Part shown: positions 22,011 to 33,659 of the stretch, piece by piece
Layout: each line of letters begins with the position of its first letter
Numbering within the stretch: the stretch's first letter is position 1
DNA from: Eutreptiella sp. 'Long Island Sound 2002'
Lineage: Eukaryota; Euglenozoa; Euglenophyceae; Eutreptiales; Eutreptiaceae
DNA length: 64,000 bases
Direction of reading: 5' to 3'
Assembly: GCA_964036045.1 (NCBI GenBank)
Contig: OZ038378.1
Span: 36,519,228-36,583,227 of the forward strand
Translations under genes and position numbers: made by a program
Notes under the pieces: model-generated
Seen by the model: the letters and a program-made list of their open reading frames with translations, nothing else
Database searches by the model: none
What the model was told of the DNA's origin: nothing

Positions 22011-24707
22011 TCTCCCTGTGTCAGTCTACTGACAGGTGCAGTGAGCACTCTTCTGCAGACTTGCCTGAGTATGGTTGTAAGAGCAGTTGTCACAGTCGCC
22101 TCGCATTGCACTGCAGGACAGGACCGTTAGCCCCCCGTGACAACCACTCCCTGGCCGAAGGCCATTGGTTTTTCTACAGACTACTGCTTACTGAGCACTG
22201 CACTGACCCTGTCTGTGCCCTGCAGACCCATGCCTATGGTTTCCAGCGTGAGCCAGGTGGCCGCTTATCAAGATTGCAGCCACCCAGCGAGTGTTTGCCT
22301 TGTTGACCATGTGTTGCATGGGTACTGCCCTAATGTAATGACCTTGGTGAGCCAACGAAGAACGGTGGCTTACTACACCAGGGGGGAATGACAAGCAAGG
22401 TGTTATGAGGCAAGGTGTGTCTTCCCTCCTTGGGGACAAGCGAGCCAACAGTTAGGACCCCTGACTGGTCCAGACCCATGGGGTTCTACCCTTCCTTACA
22501 GGGTTTACCATACCCCTAAGTGTGCTACGTATGTCTGTATGTGTCTCACTTCACTCCCCAGCGTGGCTCCCGGAGACCGGGCTTCGCTGACGTCGGACCG
22601 AAGGTCCTAGTCAGGTACTATTACCACTCCTATGGCGCCCAATTTCTGTGCTGGCGCCTATCCTTGGGGTAAGACGGCAAAAGCCCTACCTACTAAGAGG
22701 GGAGGGGTGGCCAAGTGTGCTAAGGGCATACAAAACGCCCATGTTTGCTACAGGCCAAAAGCTAACGCACTCCCCTGCCCACGAGGAAAAGCACGCGGGA
22801 CAGGAGACACCACTACACTACACTCACTAACGCCAGCACCGGCCTTCGAAGGCAGGGTGAGCACTCATCACTTGCACTCACCTCCTGCCAGGCCTGCTGA
22901 CCCTAACCCCTACACACGCTACTGGGTGCTGCTGTCGAAGTTCACGCAGGCCCTAATGGCCCTCCTGTGAAGAAGACAAGAGAACACAGCGCGCCTAAGC
23001 AGCTGTGGCCTAACAGGGGACGCCACAACGCGTTTCCCCTGCTAGGGCTTGGAAAGAAGGGGTGCTCTCGTTGCGTGCACAGCGCAGATGTCGTTGAGGT
23101 CGGACTGCCCTTGCCACTACTGGCTGAGGCACAGTGATTTGATTTGTGATCAGCGCCCCTGTTTTGCTGGGGCAGAAAAATGGATAGCCGCCGAAGGCAG
23201 CTGGTGCGTGCACCAATCACCCTTAACCTCTCCCACCTGTACAAAAGAGGCAAATGAAGGGGTGTTTGCGACGGAGGAACCAAGCCACACTCCAGGTATT
23301 ATACCCTTCTCAGTGTGACCTATAATACACTGTTCGCAAACACGCTGAAGATTCAGCTACCCCTGTCAAGCAAGCAAGCTTTAAGAAACTCCTCGGGTTC
23401 TCTTAAAGAATGTACCGAGGAGCCTCTGGGTAACCTAAACAAGGTTTACCGTGCGCAATTCGCGTGGCCTACCCTTTAATGCATCATGTGCACGCAGGGA
23501 AGGGAGGCTGAACCACTGACTCAACCAAGAGGTGAGCTCCTCCTGGGCTAACCTACCTTACTCACCATGCATCGTGTGAATGCCGAATTGAAACGAACAC
23601 AAAACAAGCCTAAGCGTTTTAAGCAACCCTACTTTAACGCCACGGCCGCACACGAACAAACGCTTTCTTTACTTACCTGTGAAGAAGAAAACAAGGGTGA
23701 ATTTGGGGTACAGGTAAAGCGTCACAGCGTGCGGATGCCTCGATTAGGCACATGCATCGCGAGCACAGCGCATATTCTAACCCTACGTGCGCGCTGCGCG
23801 CTCCATTCGCATCGCATACCTTTCATTCCTGTTTTTACCTGTGCAGAGCACGAGAGGATAACACCCGACCCCCCAACGAGCACAGCGTTGACAACCCTAA
23901 CGTTTTGACGGAACAACCAACACGAACGCAATGCGTGAGTGTGAGGTGACACAGACATACCTGAGAGACGGGTTGTTGAACTGCTCTGTGGTGTGGGCTG
24001 AATTTGAATGCTTTTCTCTGAAGTTTATAAAAGTTTTGATGCAACTGTGCAAAAATTTCGTTGAAAACTTTAAAAACTACGGCTCATACCTTCTTTTCCA
24101 AAAGCCGTTTACGCTTGCGCAACCCTTTTCTTGGAGTCCGCTTCCTTTGCGCTTGTCTGCGACTTTGAGTTATGTGTAAAGAGGACGATTTCCCGCGTGG
24201 TTTCGTCGATTTTTAACGATTTCACTTGCTAAATCGCAACCTGCTCCGCTAAACCGCAGGAATCACTTCCTGCTGGTTCCATTTTCTATTTTTTCCAGCT
24301 CTTGGGGGTTTGTGTCCTCCATTGGGAGTATTGCTCCGCCCTGGCCCTTGGTCAGGACGTATACTAAAACGCTGTTTATACGGCGATAGCCGTCCGCATT
24401 AGAGCGTTCGACTGTACCCTAGTGGGGAAGCACATTGGCTCTAGGTAGGGAGTCCTGGGTTCAATTCCCACTGCCCCCAAACTTTTTCCAAAAGTTTTCG
24501 TCGCACGCCGGGAACTTTTGAGGAATGCCCCTTCGAAGGGACATCATTCACGGTACATTACACTGTTTTTCAAGGGTACCTACAGTGTGATAGGCTTCGA
24601 TGAAGTGATGAGGATGTTTCTGGTAAGTTTAATGCATTTTATGAGGTAATTTTGGGAATATTTGAGCCTTTTTCCTTGGTCCTACTAGCTTCATGAACTA
24701 GTACTCC
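22011..24707 (+). other. Long 3' region of element B without clear genes
   Basis: About 2.7 kb lies between the integrase stop and the polypurine tract, long for this class. Open frames are short (up to 113 codons) and unconvincing. It holds a tRNA-like segment (24382-24479). It may contain captured or regulatory sequence. Confidence 0.6.
24382..24479 (+). other. tRNA-like segment (B-box and acceptor-like ends)
   Basis: TAGAGCGTTCGACTG resembles a D-arm/anticodon-stem stretch. GGTTCAATTCC at 24458-24468 fits the Pol III B box, with TGGG/CCCA T-stem halves, followed by CTGCCCCC. The middle is too long and a normal 5' acceptor partner is absent, so this is at best a tRNA-derived remnant (as in SINE heads), not a working tRNA gene. 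Confidence 0.3.
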
Positions 24708-24716
24708 AGGAGGGAG
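24708..24716 (+). other. Polypurine tract of element B
   Basis: AGGAGGGAG lies directly before the right LTR start, the expected site for plus-strand priming. A near-identical run (minus strand 62485-62500) lies in the matching place of element C. Confidence 0.75.
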
Positions 24717-25430
24717 TAAGAAAAAGTCACTACCATGTCTTTCTTGGAGGGCTTGATCCAGGCCAAGCCCCCCTTGAAACCCTTTTCGTTGATGCTAAGA
24801 CAAACTTAAGTGTTTTTATCTCTCTTTTGTAGCCTAAAGTACACTTTCTCAAAGTAACTAGGGCTCCGACCCTAGCCCCCCCCATGAAGTTCACCCCTAC
24901 CACTCAACTGAGCGGAGGTACCTTCCTTCATGGAGGACATACCAAAATGAATCAGGCATTTCATGCTTGTTGGCCTTGGAGGTTAAGCCTAGTGGTCTCC
25001 CACCCCAAGACCCCTATACTCAATTGTTTCTACCACTTATTGTGGTCCTACTTTGTAACTGTTTCTGAATTCAGTTGCTTTGCCAAGTCATTTTCTGTGT
25101 GGTCCTGACATCTATGCCTCTCAGTCCTAACCAGCACCATTTCACCCAAGAGAGTGCACATGAAGTGCCTAATGCAACCTCTGAGGCTAGAGTCTGACCA
25201 ATTTTCATATAAAATCTTTTGTATTATCCATTTGTGATTGAATCTATGTGCATAAACCTGCTTTGTCTATCTGCAGCCCTTCTGTGTTACGCTGGATTCC
25301 AAAACCAATCATTGATTCGATCCACATCCTCTTATTGCTCTACTTGCTGCTTTGGTTTGGGTTTTCAACTACAAAACCTGCAGGATATCATCATCAAAAT
25401 ACCTAGGGCATAAAGCAAGGACATCTTTCT
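24715..25430 (+). repeat. Right LTR of element B
   Basis: 716 bp, the same length as 14241-14956, with roughly a dozen substitutions by eye. It is followed by CAACC, nearly the CAAGC found before the left LTR. Confidence 0.93.
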
Positions 25431-25599
25431 CAACCCATTGTCAGTAATTCTTGATAGCACTGAACCATAGTATGCCAGCGCTTGAAAGGGGTATAATCAG
25501 GGTGAGCAGGGTCAATGAACGGGGTTCTTTATCATTTAGTACAACCGGTTCCGAATTTTAGTAGAACGCAAAAAAAAAACAATGAGTAGACGCGGCATG
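25431..25599. other. Unassigned flank of element B
   Basis: Continues the target sequence of element B. Nothing recognised except a 9-base A run near 25570. Confidence 0.4.
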
Positions 25600-26060
25600 G
25601 AATTAACTGGTTGTGCATCGTCGCAAGCATGGGCTGTAAAACACAACATGCTTGAAATGGTTCAGAAAGAGAAATGGCATGGAATGCTTGATCGGATAAT
25701 GTCTCCATTCGCAATAGTAGGGGTACCATGGGGTTTTGGACCATTTTGCAGTGGTAAATCGCCGAGTGGCAAATACAAACATACATGGACTAAGCATGGA
25801 ATGCAAGTTGAAACCCATTTTGCACTGGCAAAAGCATGGGCTGCATAAACAACATGTTTGAAAGCTTTGGAAAGCGGAATGGCCGTTGAACGCATTTTGG
25901 CTGGGCACGAGCAGAGATTGTTTGTATGTTCAGACTGTTTTGGCATTGGTAAAATCCGGGTCGCCAAAAAAAAAAGGGTAAAAAGACGACGCATGGAATG
26001 TAAATTGAAACCTATTTTGCATCGGCAAAAGCATCGGCTGAAACACGCAACATGATTGAT
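25600..26060. repeat. Degenerate ~200-bp tandem repeat (about 2.3 copies)
   Basis: AAGCATGGGCTG-like starts recur at 25625, 25832 and 26029 (steps of 207 and 197). The block GCATGGAATG...TTGAAACC...TTTTGCA occurs at about 25795 and 25991. Units are diverged. No coding sense is evident. Confidence 0.75.
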
Positions 26061-26112
26061 AAGCTTCAGAAATGGAATAGGTGCCTTGGTTGACAAGAAG
26101 ATGGTTTTGTGT

Positions 26113-26136
26113 CAGGGTTAGAGTTAGGGTTACACC
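26113..26136 (+). repeat. Short telomere-like (TTAGGG) remnant
   Basis: AGGGTTAGAGTTAGGGTTA holds two good and one imperfect TTAGGG units inside the chromosome. Too short to be a telomere. Confidence 0.4.
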
Positions 26137-26173
26137 CAAGTGTTAGGTTTGGGGCCTGAGCTAGATGAGGGCC

Positions 26174-26580
26174 CGGGTGCGTCAGGATGTCGTCAGGATG
26201 CGTCAGGACGTCATCAGCATGGGGTCAGGATGGCATCAGGAATGGTTCACATATGCGCCAGGTAGCGTCAGGTTGGCGTCAGGATGGCGTCGAGACGACG
26301 TCAGGAAAATGTCAAGACAGCGTCAGTATGGCGTCAGGATGGCGTCAGGGAACGTCATGATAGTCCAATTGCGTCAAGAACGCGTCAGGATGCGTCAGGA
26401 TGCCGTCAGGATGGCGTCAGAATGGCGTCAGGGTGCGTCGGGATGGCGTCAGGCAGGCGTCACAGGTGTGTCAGGGTAGAGGTGTAGGCGTCAGGACCGT
26501 GTCAGGATGCGTCAGGATGCGTCAGCAAGGCGTCAGGGTGCATCACGAAGGCGTCAGGATAATTTAGCGTCAGGATGGCA
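26174..26580 (+). repeat. GTCAGGATG minisatellite
   Basis: GCGTCAGGATG and close variants recur at 10-14-bp steps across about 400 bp, sometimes as GGCGTCAGGATG doublets. Open frames in it (26165-26479, 26284-26487) only reflect the repeat. Confidence 0.9.
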
Positions 26581-26900
26581 GAAAGATGAGGTCAAACGAC
26601 GCAGGGCCCGAATCAAGTCGGGGAGCTGTGGTGCTGCTGGGGGCCGTCATGCTGATCTACTCGGTAGGGAGGGTGGGCATGTTGCAGCTCCGTGCCCTTG
26701 TGCCGCGTAGCAGGGCTGTGTGGTGTTGGGATGGTGCGCCGGTGGCGGAAGGCAGGTCCTAAGGGGCCTGCCACGTGTGCGGATGGCCAGGGACGGGGAC
26801 TGAGTCTTTTCAGGCGTGCACGCGGTTGGCGTGCGGGTACGTCTCTTTGGGGGCGCTCGTGGGGAGGCCTTCTTGTAAGTGGACTGAAAGGGACCTGTAG

Positions 26901-27143
26901 GCAGCAGTCAAAGTACACCACGATGATCTTGGTGCCATCAGCGACATCAAGGCTGAAGAGGGTAACCCTCGGTCGGACGTCAACCCTGAAGAGAAATTCA
27001 AATATGCCGAATTCCTCCTCTTTGGTGACGCCAATGCCTCCATCGACCCCTTGGAAACTTGCACGGTTTCTGATAGCCCAAATCGAGGGCAGTATGCAAA
27101 GGCGAGGACGATGGACCATAGATGTCATCCATCCATTAGCTGA
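26901..27143 (+). other. Exon-like open stretch, unidentified
   Basis: From a possible splice acceptor (CCTGTAG near 26899) the frame reads 80 codons of balanced, charged, protein-like sequence (KFKYAEFLLFGDANAS near 27000), ending in TGA at 27141. A GTAAGT lies 25 bp upstream of the acceptor. No family recognised. Its FGDAN-x-S...P-x-ET pattern recurs at 30702 (see findings). It could be a fragment of a host gene or an old element. Confidence 0.28.
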
Positions 27144-27330
27144 GTACCTCGGCTCCCCGCAAGAGCGCGGCACATGCGATTCTCCAGCCAGGGACCTGTT
27201 TCATTCAGACCCCTTGGATCTTCCACGATTGACTCCGAACTAAAGTGCATACCACTATCATTTCGACACTCCCATGTTCAAACTTCTTACTCGACTTTAA
27301 CGTGCTTATGAAGATGCACAACACCAAAAG

Positions 27331-27726
27331 TTGCAAAATTGCAATGAACCACAACGCCAGACAGTCATGGTCGATACGAGGAAGAGTCTCTGGACGGCAG
27401 AAGAAGTTCCATTCCCTTTAGAAAGCACGCTCCCCAAAGCACTGTATCTTTATCAAAACCTTGATCCAGGCCAGAATGACATTTGCACACAGAGGTTGGA
27501 AGCTGTCGACCGATACGGGTCTGTTTACCGTGACGAGTTGACGGCTGTTATCACTGCTGGTCCTGTTTCAATTGCCAAAAATTTGCCGGTGGCGTTTTGT
27601 CACCTGGATTGGGTAATATTACATGGACGATGCCATGCTTGTTTCCTGTCAGAAATGGTATGGATGGACCATTGGCCAGGATTGGCAGGAGCAACCTTTG
27701 GAGCTTCAAAGTATGCTGACCACTGA
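27331..27726 (+). CDS. Unidentified open frame
   Basis: A 131-codon frame whose first ATG is at 27367. Its residue mix is protein-like (LPKALYLYQNLDPGQND, VDRYGSVYRDELTAV), with no low-complexity runs, no known domain, no signal peptide and no membrane span. It lies about 190 bp after the exon-like stretch above and in the same direction, so both could derive from one gene, which is speculation. No promoter or terminator is recognisable. Confidence 0.28.
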   Translation: MQNCNEPQRQTVMVDTRKSLWTAEEVPFPLESTLPKALYLYQNLDPGQNDICTQRLEAVDRYGSVYRDELTAVITAGPVSIAKNLPVAFCHLDWVILHGRCHACFLSEMVWMDHWPGLAGATFGASKYADH

Positions 27727-30459
27727 AGTGATGATTCCCGGCAACAGTCAAGTCTGTAGGGATTCTATACCGATTGATGTTAGAAGCAAGGCAAAATTGG
27801 TCAATATCGTATTGGCCTCTTGCGCGAGAGCCTGGATTCATTTTCGAGCACAAGGCCCCTCTCGATAAATAGTGTAGCAGCCCTAACATTCAATTCCTGG
27901 TACATCCAGTTGGTCTCCTTGTCTACAAGATGGTCTGCGACAATCAGTGTTTCAATCAACGACATGTTGGGCAGAACGTCTATCAATCAAACCATGGGCT
28001 GATGAAAAAAGGTAATCCAACTTGAAAGCTCTCACTCATGGACGACATTGAAATCGCATGGGACCCCAACTGGTACCTCGATCGATCCGAACACCGTCCA
28101 GACATCGGCACGCATTTCGTCAATCTGTGGAAAATTGGTCTGACCTCAGCCTGAATAATATATAGCCCGACAAGTTACCTATCCCCGAACGACACCCGGC
28201 CGCGGAAGCGAGTCGGAGACCGGCCCTCATGGCATGAGTGGCGGTGACGTATGGACGTTGCCCACAGTCTTCTCGTGGGTAGGGCCGCACGATCTTGGGA
28301 GGCTGACTATCGAGTAGCTTCCGTCTAGACGCTGTGACAGGCTTGATACTGGCATATCAATTGCTGATGATGATAGACGACGTGGCTGGGGTCGACCTTG
28401 GCGCAATCAAATGTGGAGCAATGGTGTGTGTTGCGGTGCTGTGGCACATCATCGAGAGAAAGGTCCCATGTCTTCATTCCCTATTATGTTTCATAGTGAC
28501 CAGCAAAGGTTCAAAAGGCAAATTTGTATGCATGCATCCAGCCGCCCGCCATGCTTGGTGAAACCCTGTTTCCCGTTCTTGGTCGCCGTTCTGTTCTTCG
28601 ACGACTGGCCTTCCTCTTAGCGGTTGCCCCCCCACTCCCCAACGCAAGTACCAAGACGATTTCCTCGTGCCACTTCTCAAGATCAAGCCTAGGTACGTGC
28701 TAGAACAGCCAACGTCTTTCTAGCCTAGAAGGGCTTCGCTAACACGTTTTTGCCTAGACGGTTCCAGGTTTGAACAGAAAGTCTTTTAGCAAGACTGAAA
28801 AGATTGGCAGCATGCAGATAACGAAGCAACATAGTAGGGAGACATGTCCATGATACATGCTTCCTCACGGAAATTGGAAATGCCTTATGCCGCAGGTAGC
28901 GATGGTCCAGAAGTGTACTAGAAGAGTCCCATTATCTAGGGCTTGATACAGTGAGGCAACGTGTAACACGATGCAGACTACCTATTGCCCCATGCAACGA
29001 GGCAAGGTATCGTATTATTATCACTGCCCACCGCTTCATGCTGTGAGGCCGCTAGCTCCAGAGGTTCGTGCTGCTCTGCAGCCCAAATCATGAGACCATG
29101 GGCTAGCCCCGAGTGGAGGAGAGGGGGAGACCATTTGTAAAACACACCAGAAAACACACCATCAGATACCACGCCCTTTGATATGCAATTTTCCTTGGTC
29201 CACGTGTCAAACCTGCCGGCAATGCTAGGTGCGGCTTCTGTAGGCACTCTCTGCACGCCGGAGCCGTGCTGGTTGCTTGTACTTTTGTCGGCAGCTCGTG
29301 CAGGTTATGCCTGTACATGGCTGCTGGGAACGCTTCCTGCGGTGCTTGTTGGTTTTTCCAACAGGAAGAGAAAGCAAAACAATATGCCATCAAAAGCAAT
29401 TTCTTAGGACCCGTCCTTTTTTCAATTCCTCCAGGTGTTGCTTCAAAAGTCACCCCGCTCCTCCGGCTGAAGCTGCCCGACCAGATCCGTAAATTGTTGC
29501 TTACCAGTTTGCCTATTCCTTTAATAACCAGTGTTGCACATAGAACGCCCTCCTTCTTGAAACCCGCAAAGGAAACACAACCAATTGACGAATTAATGGA
29601 CACCCAAGTGTGACCCCATGGAATATTTGTGTCGGACGCACCTCAAAGACTGAAAGCAACGTTAAACTTCCAATGGGGTTATCTAAATACCAACAACACC
29701 TGAATCACACTTGAACGGATCAGGAAGCCACGGCGGCAATTTACCCGCCAGTTTGACGGTCTCCCTGTCCAGGCCAAACGCCTTCAATCGCACTTGATAA
29801 TCATTTTCATGTCATAGTCTTTTAGGGCAAGAACTTGGGGTGCAATTCGGTAATAACAACCAAACACTCAAAATTCTTGCGAAGTGCAATAGCACCCAAA
29901 CCCAGAAATGCTAAAGGCCGGGGTGGCTTGGTCACCTTTATTTTCACGACAAAATTGTGGAAATGTGACGGAAGCTAACAAGGCTATCGGACCATAGATT
30001 TTTGAATGCTTAAAACAAGCCAAACACCGGCCAAACTACGTACTACACAAATGTCAAAGAATTCATAGCGCAAGGCTCTTAGCACCTCTACAACAAAAAC
30101 TAAAGCACGCGCGCGCCTTCCTAGAACAAATGACAAGGTGCGGAGCACAGTACAAGCCACTAGAGCACCCTATTGACTTCGCTGTTTTGACATGCACTGG
30201 AAATGAAATTGTGTGATCTCCTCCCGAATACATAGGCATGAAACCACACCTTGAGCAAGGCTCCTACGACCCATACAACGCAAAGTGAAGCAAAGGCGCA
30301 CTCTCCTACGATCCATGAACATCCTTCGTTCGTAGTTGGTAGACCTTGGTCGCACGAGTCACGTCGCCGTTTTTACGCGCCACGGTAATCTAATAGAGCC
30401 AACCACACAGAAGGACGCACAGCACAACCGCAAAGCAGAGCGCAAGGCTCCTGAGAACT
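27727..30459. other. Region without recognisable genes
   Basis: Mixed-composition DNA. Frames up to 166 codons (minus strand 29103-29603) lack convincing features. Near 30069 and 30440 a ~38-bp motif (CGCAAGGCTC...CTAAAGCA) is repeated. The stretch 28140-28340 is GC-rich and could fold, but matches no RNA I know. Confidence 0.4.
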
Positions 30460-30598
30460 CTACACCAACACTAAAGCAAGGGTGTGCGTTCATAAACACA
30501 ATGTAGAATACTGCACGCCACAACACGTCAAGGCAATAAAGCAACTTCAGACAATTGTGCATTGTATTGGACTCCAATTGTGCATGGTGTTGCATCTC
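30460..30598 (+). repeat. Dispersed repeat, copy 1
   Basis: About 140 bp, from CTACA...TAAAGCAAGG to TTGCATCTC, recur in the same orientation at 59161-59301 with moderate divergence. No ends typical of a known element are visible. Confidence 0.75.
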
Positions 30599-30994
30599 TG
30601 ACTTTCTGAGTGTCTATTTTCTTTTCGATTTTACAGCATTTTTACTGATGTTGGGGACCCGGGCATGTCCCATCGCAAAAACTGCACCCAGCTACTGATG
30701 ATTCGGAGATGCGAATCCCAGCCTTCAGCCGCCAGAAACGCCAGTCTTGCTGAACGCTGCGCAGCTGTATCTTCAGGGTCTGTACTTCGCTTATGCTGCT
30801 GTACAGCTTCTGGCAGACGAAGTCCAGCACAAAAGGACTTTAACAACACTTATAAGCAATCTTCCACAGTTCCGTAGACCGCCTGTTTGGAACTCACCCC
30901 CGGCAGTCGCTCAAAAAGGCCTCTCCGCCAACTCTTGTGCCCTGCCTTTCGTCAGCAAACAATGCTCAACGACTGTGGCATCGAGCCGTCCAAG

Positions 30995-31890
30995 TGAAGC
31001 ATTTGGGGGGAGGGCAACCTCCAAGCTTGCCTTGCCATGCACGACCTCAAACCCCCAAACCCATGAAATCCAAGACTTCCTCTCGAATTCAGGATTGTCC
31101 AAAGATTTCTGGGATCCTTGCCTCGGCCATGACACAATCTGGCGTCCTGGGCAAGAGATGAAGGTATATGTAGAAAATAATAAACATGTAGACAAGTAAT
31201 ATGTATATGTAACAATTCCATACTATCAAATAGCATAAAAAAGAAGACGAAATGCAGGCGACGGCGTCGCCGCCATCAGAAAGTCTGACGGCTACGAGGC
31301 GTCGCCATCAGAATCTCCACTGAGATCCTGCCCAAACTGGGCCAAACAGTGGTTTTTGGGCGAAAAACAATGAAATATAGTGATTTTTGAGTCAAAAACA
31401 CTCATTTCGAGTGTCTCCCCCCAACGCGTCGCGTAGCCGACACGACGCGTTTCTGTGCCAATTCAAACTACATATGAAAAGGCCCACCGTTGGGCCACAC
31501 CATGGGCGCCTGGGCGATTCCTCGGATCGCCTCAGGATTTTTTGAAAAATGCGTGAACGTGACTTTTTTCGCAAAAATTGACCTTCGCGGAACGCCGCGA
31601 AAAAGGTCACGCTATAATCTTTTATTTCTAGAAACGATAAAACAATAATAAAATTGCCTAAAATCTTTAGAAATCGAGAAATAAATCCTCGATCTGGGGC
31701 TGCGTCGCGCAGGCGACGACTGTCGTCGCCAGCCCAAAAATGACGAAAAAAGACGATTTCTGGGGTATTTTACAGAAATCCCACAGAAATCAAGATGCCG
31801 TAACATCAACAGGAAAATTCCTGATCCAGCCTGGCGAAGAGCGCCACAGGCTGTGCAGCGGGTATGGGTGAAGCACCCCATACCGCTTCA
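30995..31890 (+). repeat. Left 896-bp LTR
   Basis: Matches 32764-33659 almost throughout. Differences cluster in the first 50 bp. It contains a GGCGACGGCGTCGCCGCC palindrome near 31257. Confidence 0.9.
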
Positions 31891-32763
31891 CCCCCCTCCT
31901 TAGAAGCCTTGCCTATATCCAAAGGAAGGCAAGGCCAAGGAGGCGCTCTGACCCCTGCACTGCCCTGGTTTCAACCTGATTCAGCAGGACAGTCGGGGGG
32001 GGGGCTTCGTAAGGAGTCTACATGCTTGGTCCATGTAGGTCCCTTTTTTTTTTCTTTTTTTTTCCTCTTCATATATTCATAGGGCAATTGCCCCTCAGGC
32101 GACCACACTGGTCCCTGGCACTCCTCTTAGCCTCTGGTGACCAAACCAGGGGCGCTGCAGGGCCTTCCGCCCTGACTGATGGCGCTTAGGCGCACATATT
32201 GGCCCTTCTTCCCCATGGGCATGGAAACATAATAATTCAATAAATTCGGAAAAAATTACTTAGGGTCAAACCCAAGGCAACGACTTCCTCGCGCCTGAAT
32301 TTAGGGCCATTTCCTGCCCAAGGCGACCCGCGCCTGTTTAGGGTCGATTCCCAACCCAGGGCGACGAATTAACGCGCCTAATTTGGGGGATTTAGGGTCA
32401 TTTCCTACCCAAGGCGCCCCAGGCCTATTTAGGGTGGGACCTCCCGGAGGGTCAACCAACCCAAGGCGACGAATTAACGCGCCTGCTTGTGCGGTTCGGT
32501 ACCTGGCGTCGTCGTCGCTGTGGTCGTCGCCCAGTGATGATGATAGACTCCGGGGCTCGATAGGGTCCATGGGGAAGCCATGGTCTTATCCATCATAGGA
32601 GTCAAGGAATTCCTCCTTCATCATGTTGATGCCCTGGACCTTAGCTCCTGCAGTTTCCCAGCGATCAGCGATCAGCGATCAGCGTACTCCTGCAGTCTGG
32701 GCGTCGTCGCCGTCCGCAGGCCGTCACACCGCCTTGGTGGCCTTGGCGTCGGCAGAATTCTTT
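31891..32763 (+). other. Interior of the 896-LTR element
   Basis: No coding sequence. It holds a G run near 31996, T runs near 32045, the tandem repeat listed next, and a short (GCGATCA)n run near 32660-32685. Confidence 0.7.
32262..32490 (+). repeat. Imperfect tandem repeat (TTTAGGG...CCCAAGGCGAC...CGCGCCT)
   Basis: About four units of 50-65 bp, each with TTAGGG, CCCAAGGCG and CGCGCCT in that order. Confidence 0.7.
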
Positions 32764-33659
32764 TGAAGCATTTCGGGGGAGGGCAAACTCCACGCTTCCC
32801 TGGGGATGCACGACCTCAAACCCCCAACCCCATGAAATCCAAGACTTCCTCTCGAATTCAGGATTGTCCAAAGAATTCTGGGATCCTTGCCTCGGCCATG
32901 ACACAATCTGGCGTCCTGGGCAAGAGATGAAGGTATATGTAGACAATAATAAACATGTAGACAAGTAATATGTATATGTAACAATTCTATACTATAAAAT
33001 AGCATAAAAAAGGAGACGAAATGCAGGCGACGGCGTCGCCGCCATCAGAAAGTCTGACGGCTACGAGGCGTCGCCATCAGAATCTCTACTGAGATCCTGC
33101 CCAAACCGGGGCAAACAGTGGTTTTTGGGCGAAAAACAATGAAATATAGTGATTTTTGAGTCAAAAACACTCATTTCGCGCGTCTCCCCCCAACGCGTCG
33201 CGTAGCCGACACGACGCGTTTCTGTGCCAATTCAAACTACATATGAAAAGGCCCACCGTTGGGCCACACCATGGGCGCCTGGGCGATTCCTCGGATCGCC
33301 TCAGGATTTTTTGAAAAATGCGTGAACGTGACTTTTTTCGCAAGAATTGACCTTCGCGGAACGCCGCGAAAAAGGTCACGCTATAATCTTTTATTTCTAG
33401 AAACGATAAAACAATAATAAAATTGCCTAAAATCTTTAGAAATCGAGAAATAAATCCTCGATCTGGGGCTGCGTCGCGCAGGCGACGACTGTCGTCGCCC
33501 GCCCAAAAATGACGAAAAAAGACGATTTCTGGGGTATTTTACAGAAATCCCACAGAAATCAAGATGCCGTAACATCAACAGGAAAATTCCTGATCCAGCC
33601 TGGCGAAGAGCGCCACAGGCTGTGCAGCGGGTATGGGTGAAGCACCCCATACCGCTTCA
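32764..33659 (+). repeat. Right 896-bp LTR
   Basis: Same length and ends as 30995-31890, followed by the target duplicate CAAG. Confidence 0.9.

Larger units (their letters stand above)
14241..25430 (+). mobile_element. Ty3/gypsy chromovirus-like retrotransposon B (complete structure)
   Basis: It has two 716-bp LTRs, an initiator-Met primer-binding site, Gag with a classical zinc knuckle, protease, a Dam-like domain, RT, RNase H, integrase, chromodomain and a polypurine tract, all in one orientation. The LTRs differ at about a dozen sites by eye, fewer than in A, so the insertion is younger. The five bases before (CAAGC) and after (CAACC) could be a target duplication with one mismatch. TGA codons at 15977 and 18521 and frame changes near 19424 and 20455 suggest the copy is inactive. 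Confidence 0.95.
30995..33659 (+). mobile_element. Non-autonomous LTR element with 896-bp LTRs
   Basis: Two direct repeats of equal length (896 bp) start TGAAGC and end GCTTCA, a perfect 6-bp inverted pair with TG...CA ends. The four bases before (CAAG, 30991-30994) recur right after (33660-33663), a clean target duplication. The 873-bp interior has no gene. Neither a TGG-type primer-binding site nor a clear polypurine tract borders the LTRs, so the interior may be replaced sequence. Orientation is therefore arbitrary. Confidence 0.88.

Noticed and set aside
24382-24479. A functional tRNA gene
   Set aside because: B-box-like sequence is present, but the acceptor stem does not pair and the length of the middle part is wrong. 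Kept only as a tRNA-like remnant.
25600-26060. A CRISPR-like array or other short-spacer array
   Set aside because: Units are about 200 bp, diverged and contiguous, without constant short repeats and unique spacers. The genome is eukaryotic.
28140-28340. Ribosomal or other structured RNA gene
   Set aside because: GC-rich and foldable by eye, but no recognisable conserved core of rRNA, snRNA or SRP RNA.
31392-31610. Minus-strand frames repeated at 33161-33379 and 33381-33650
   Set aside because: Located in the 896-bp LTRs. Duplication is due to the LTR pair.
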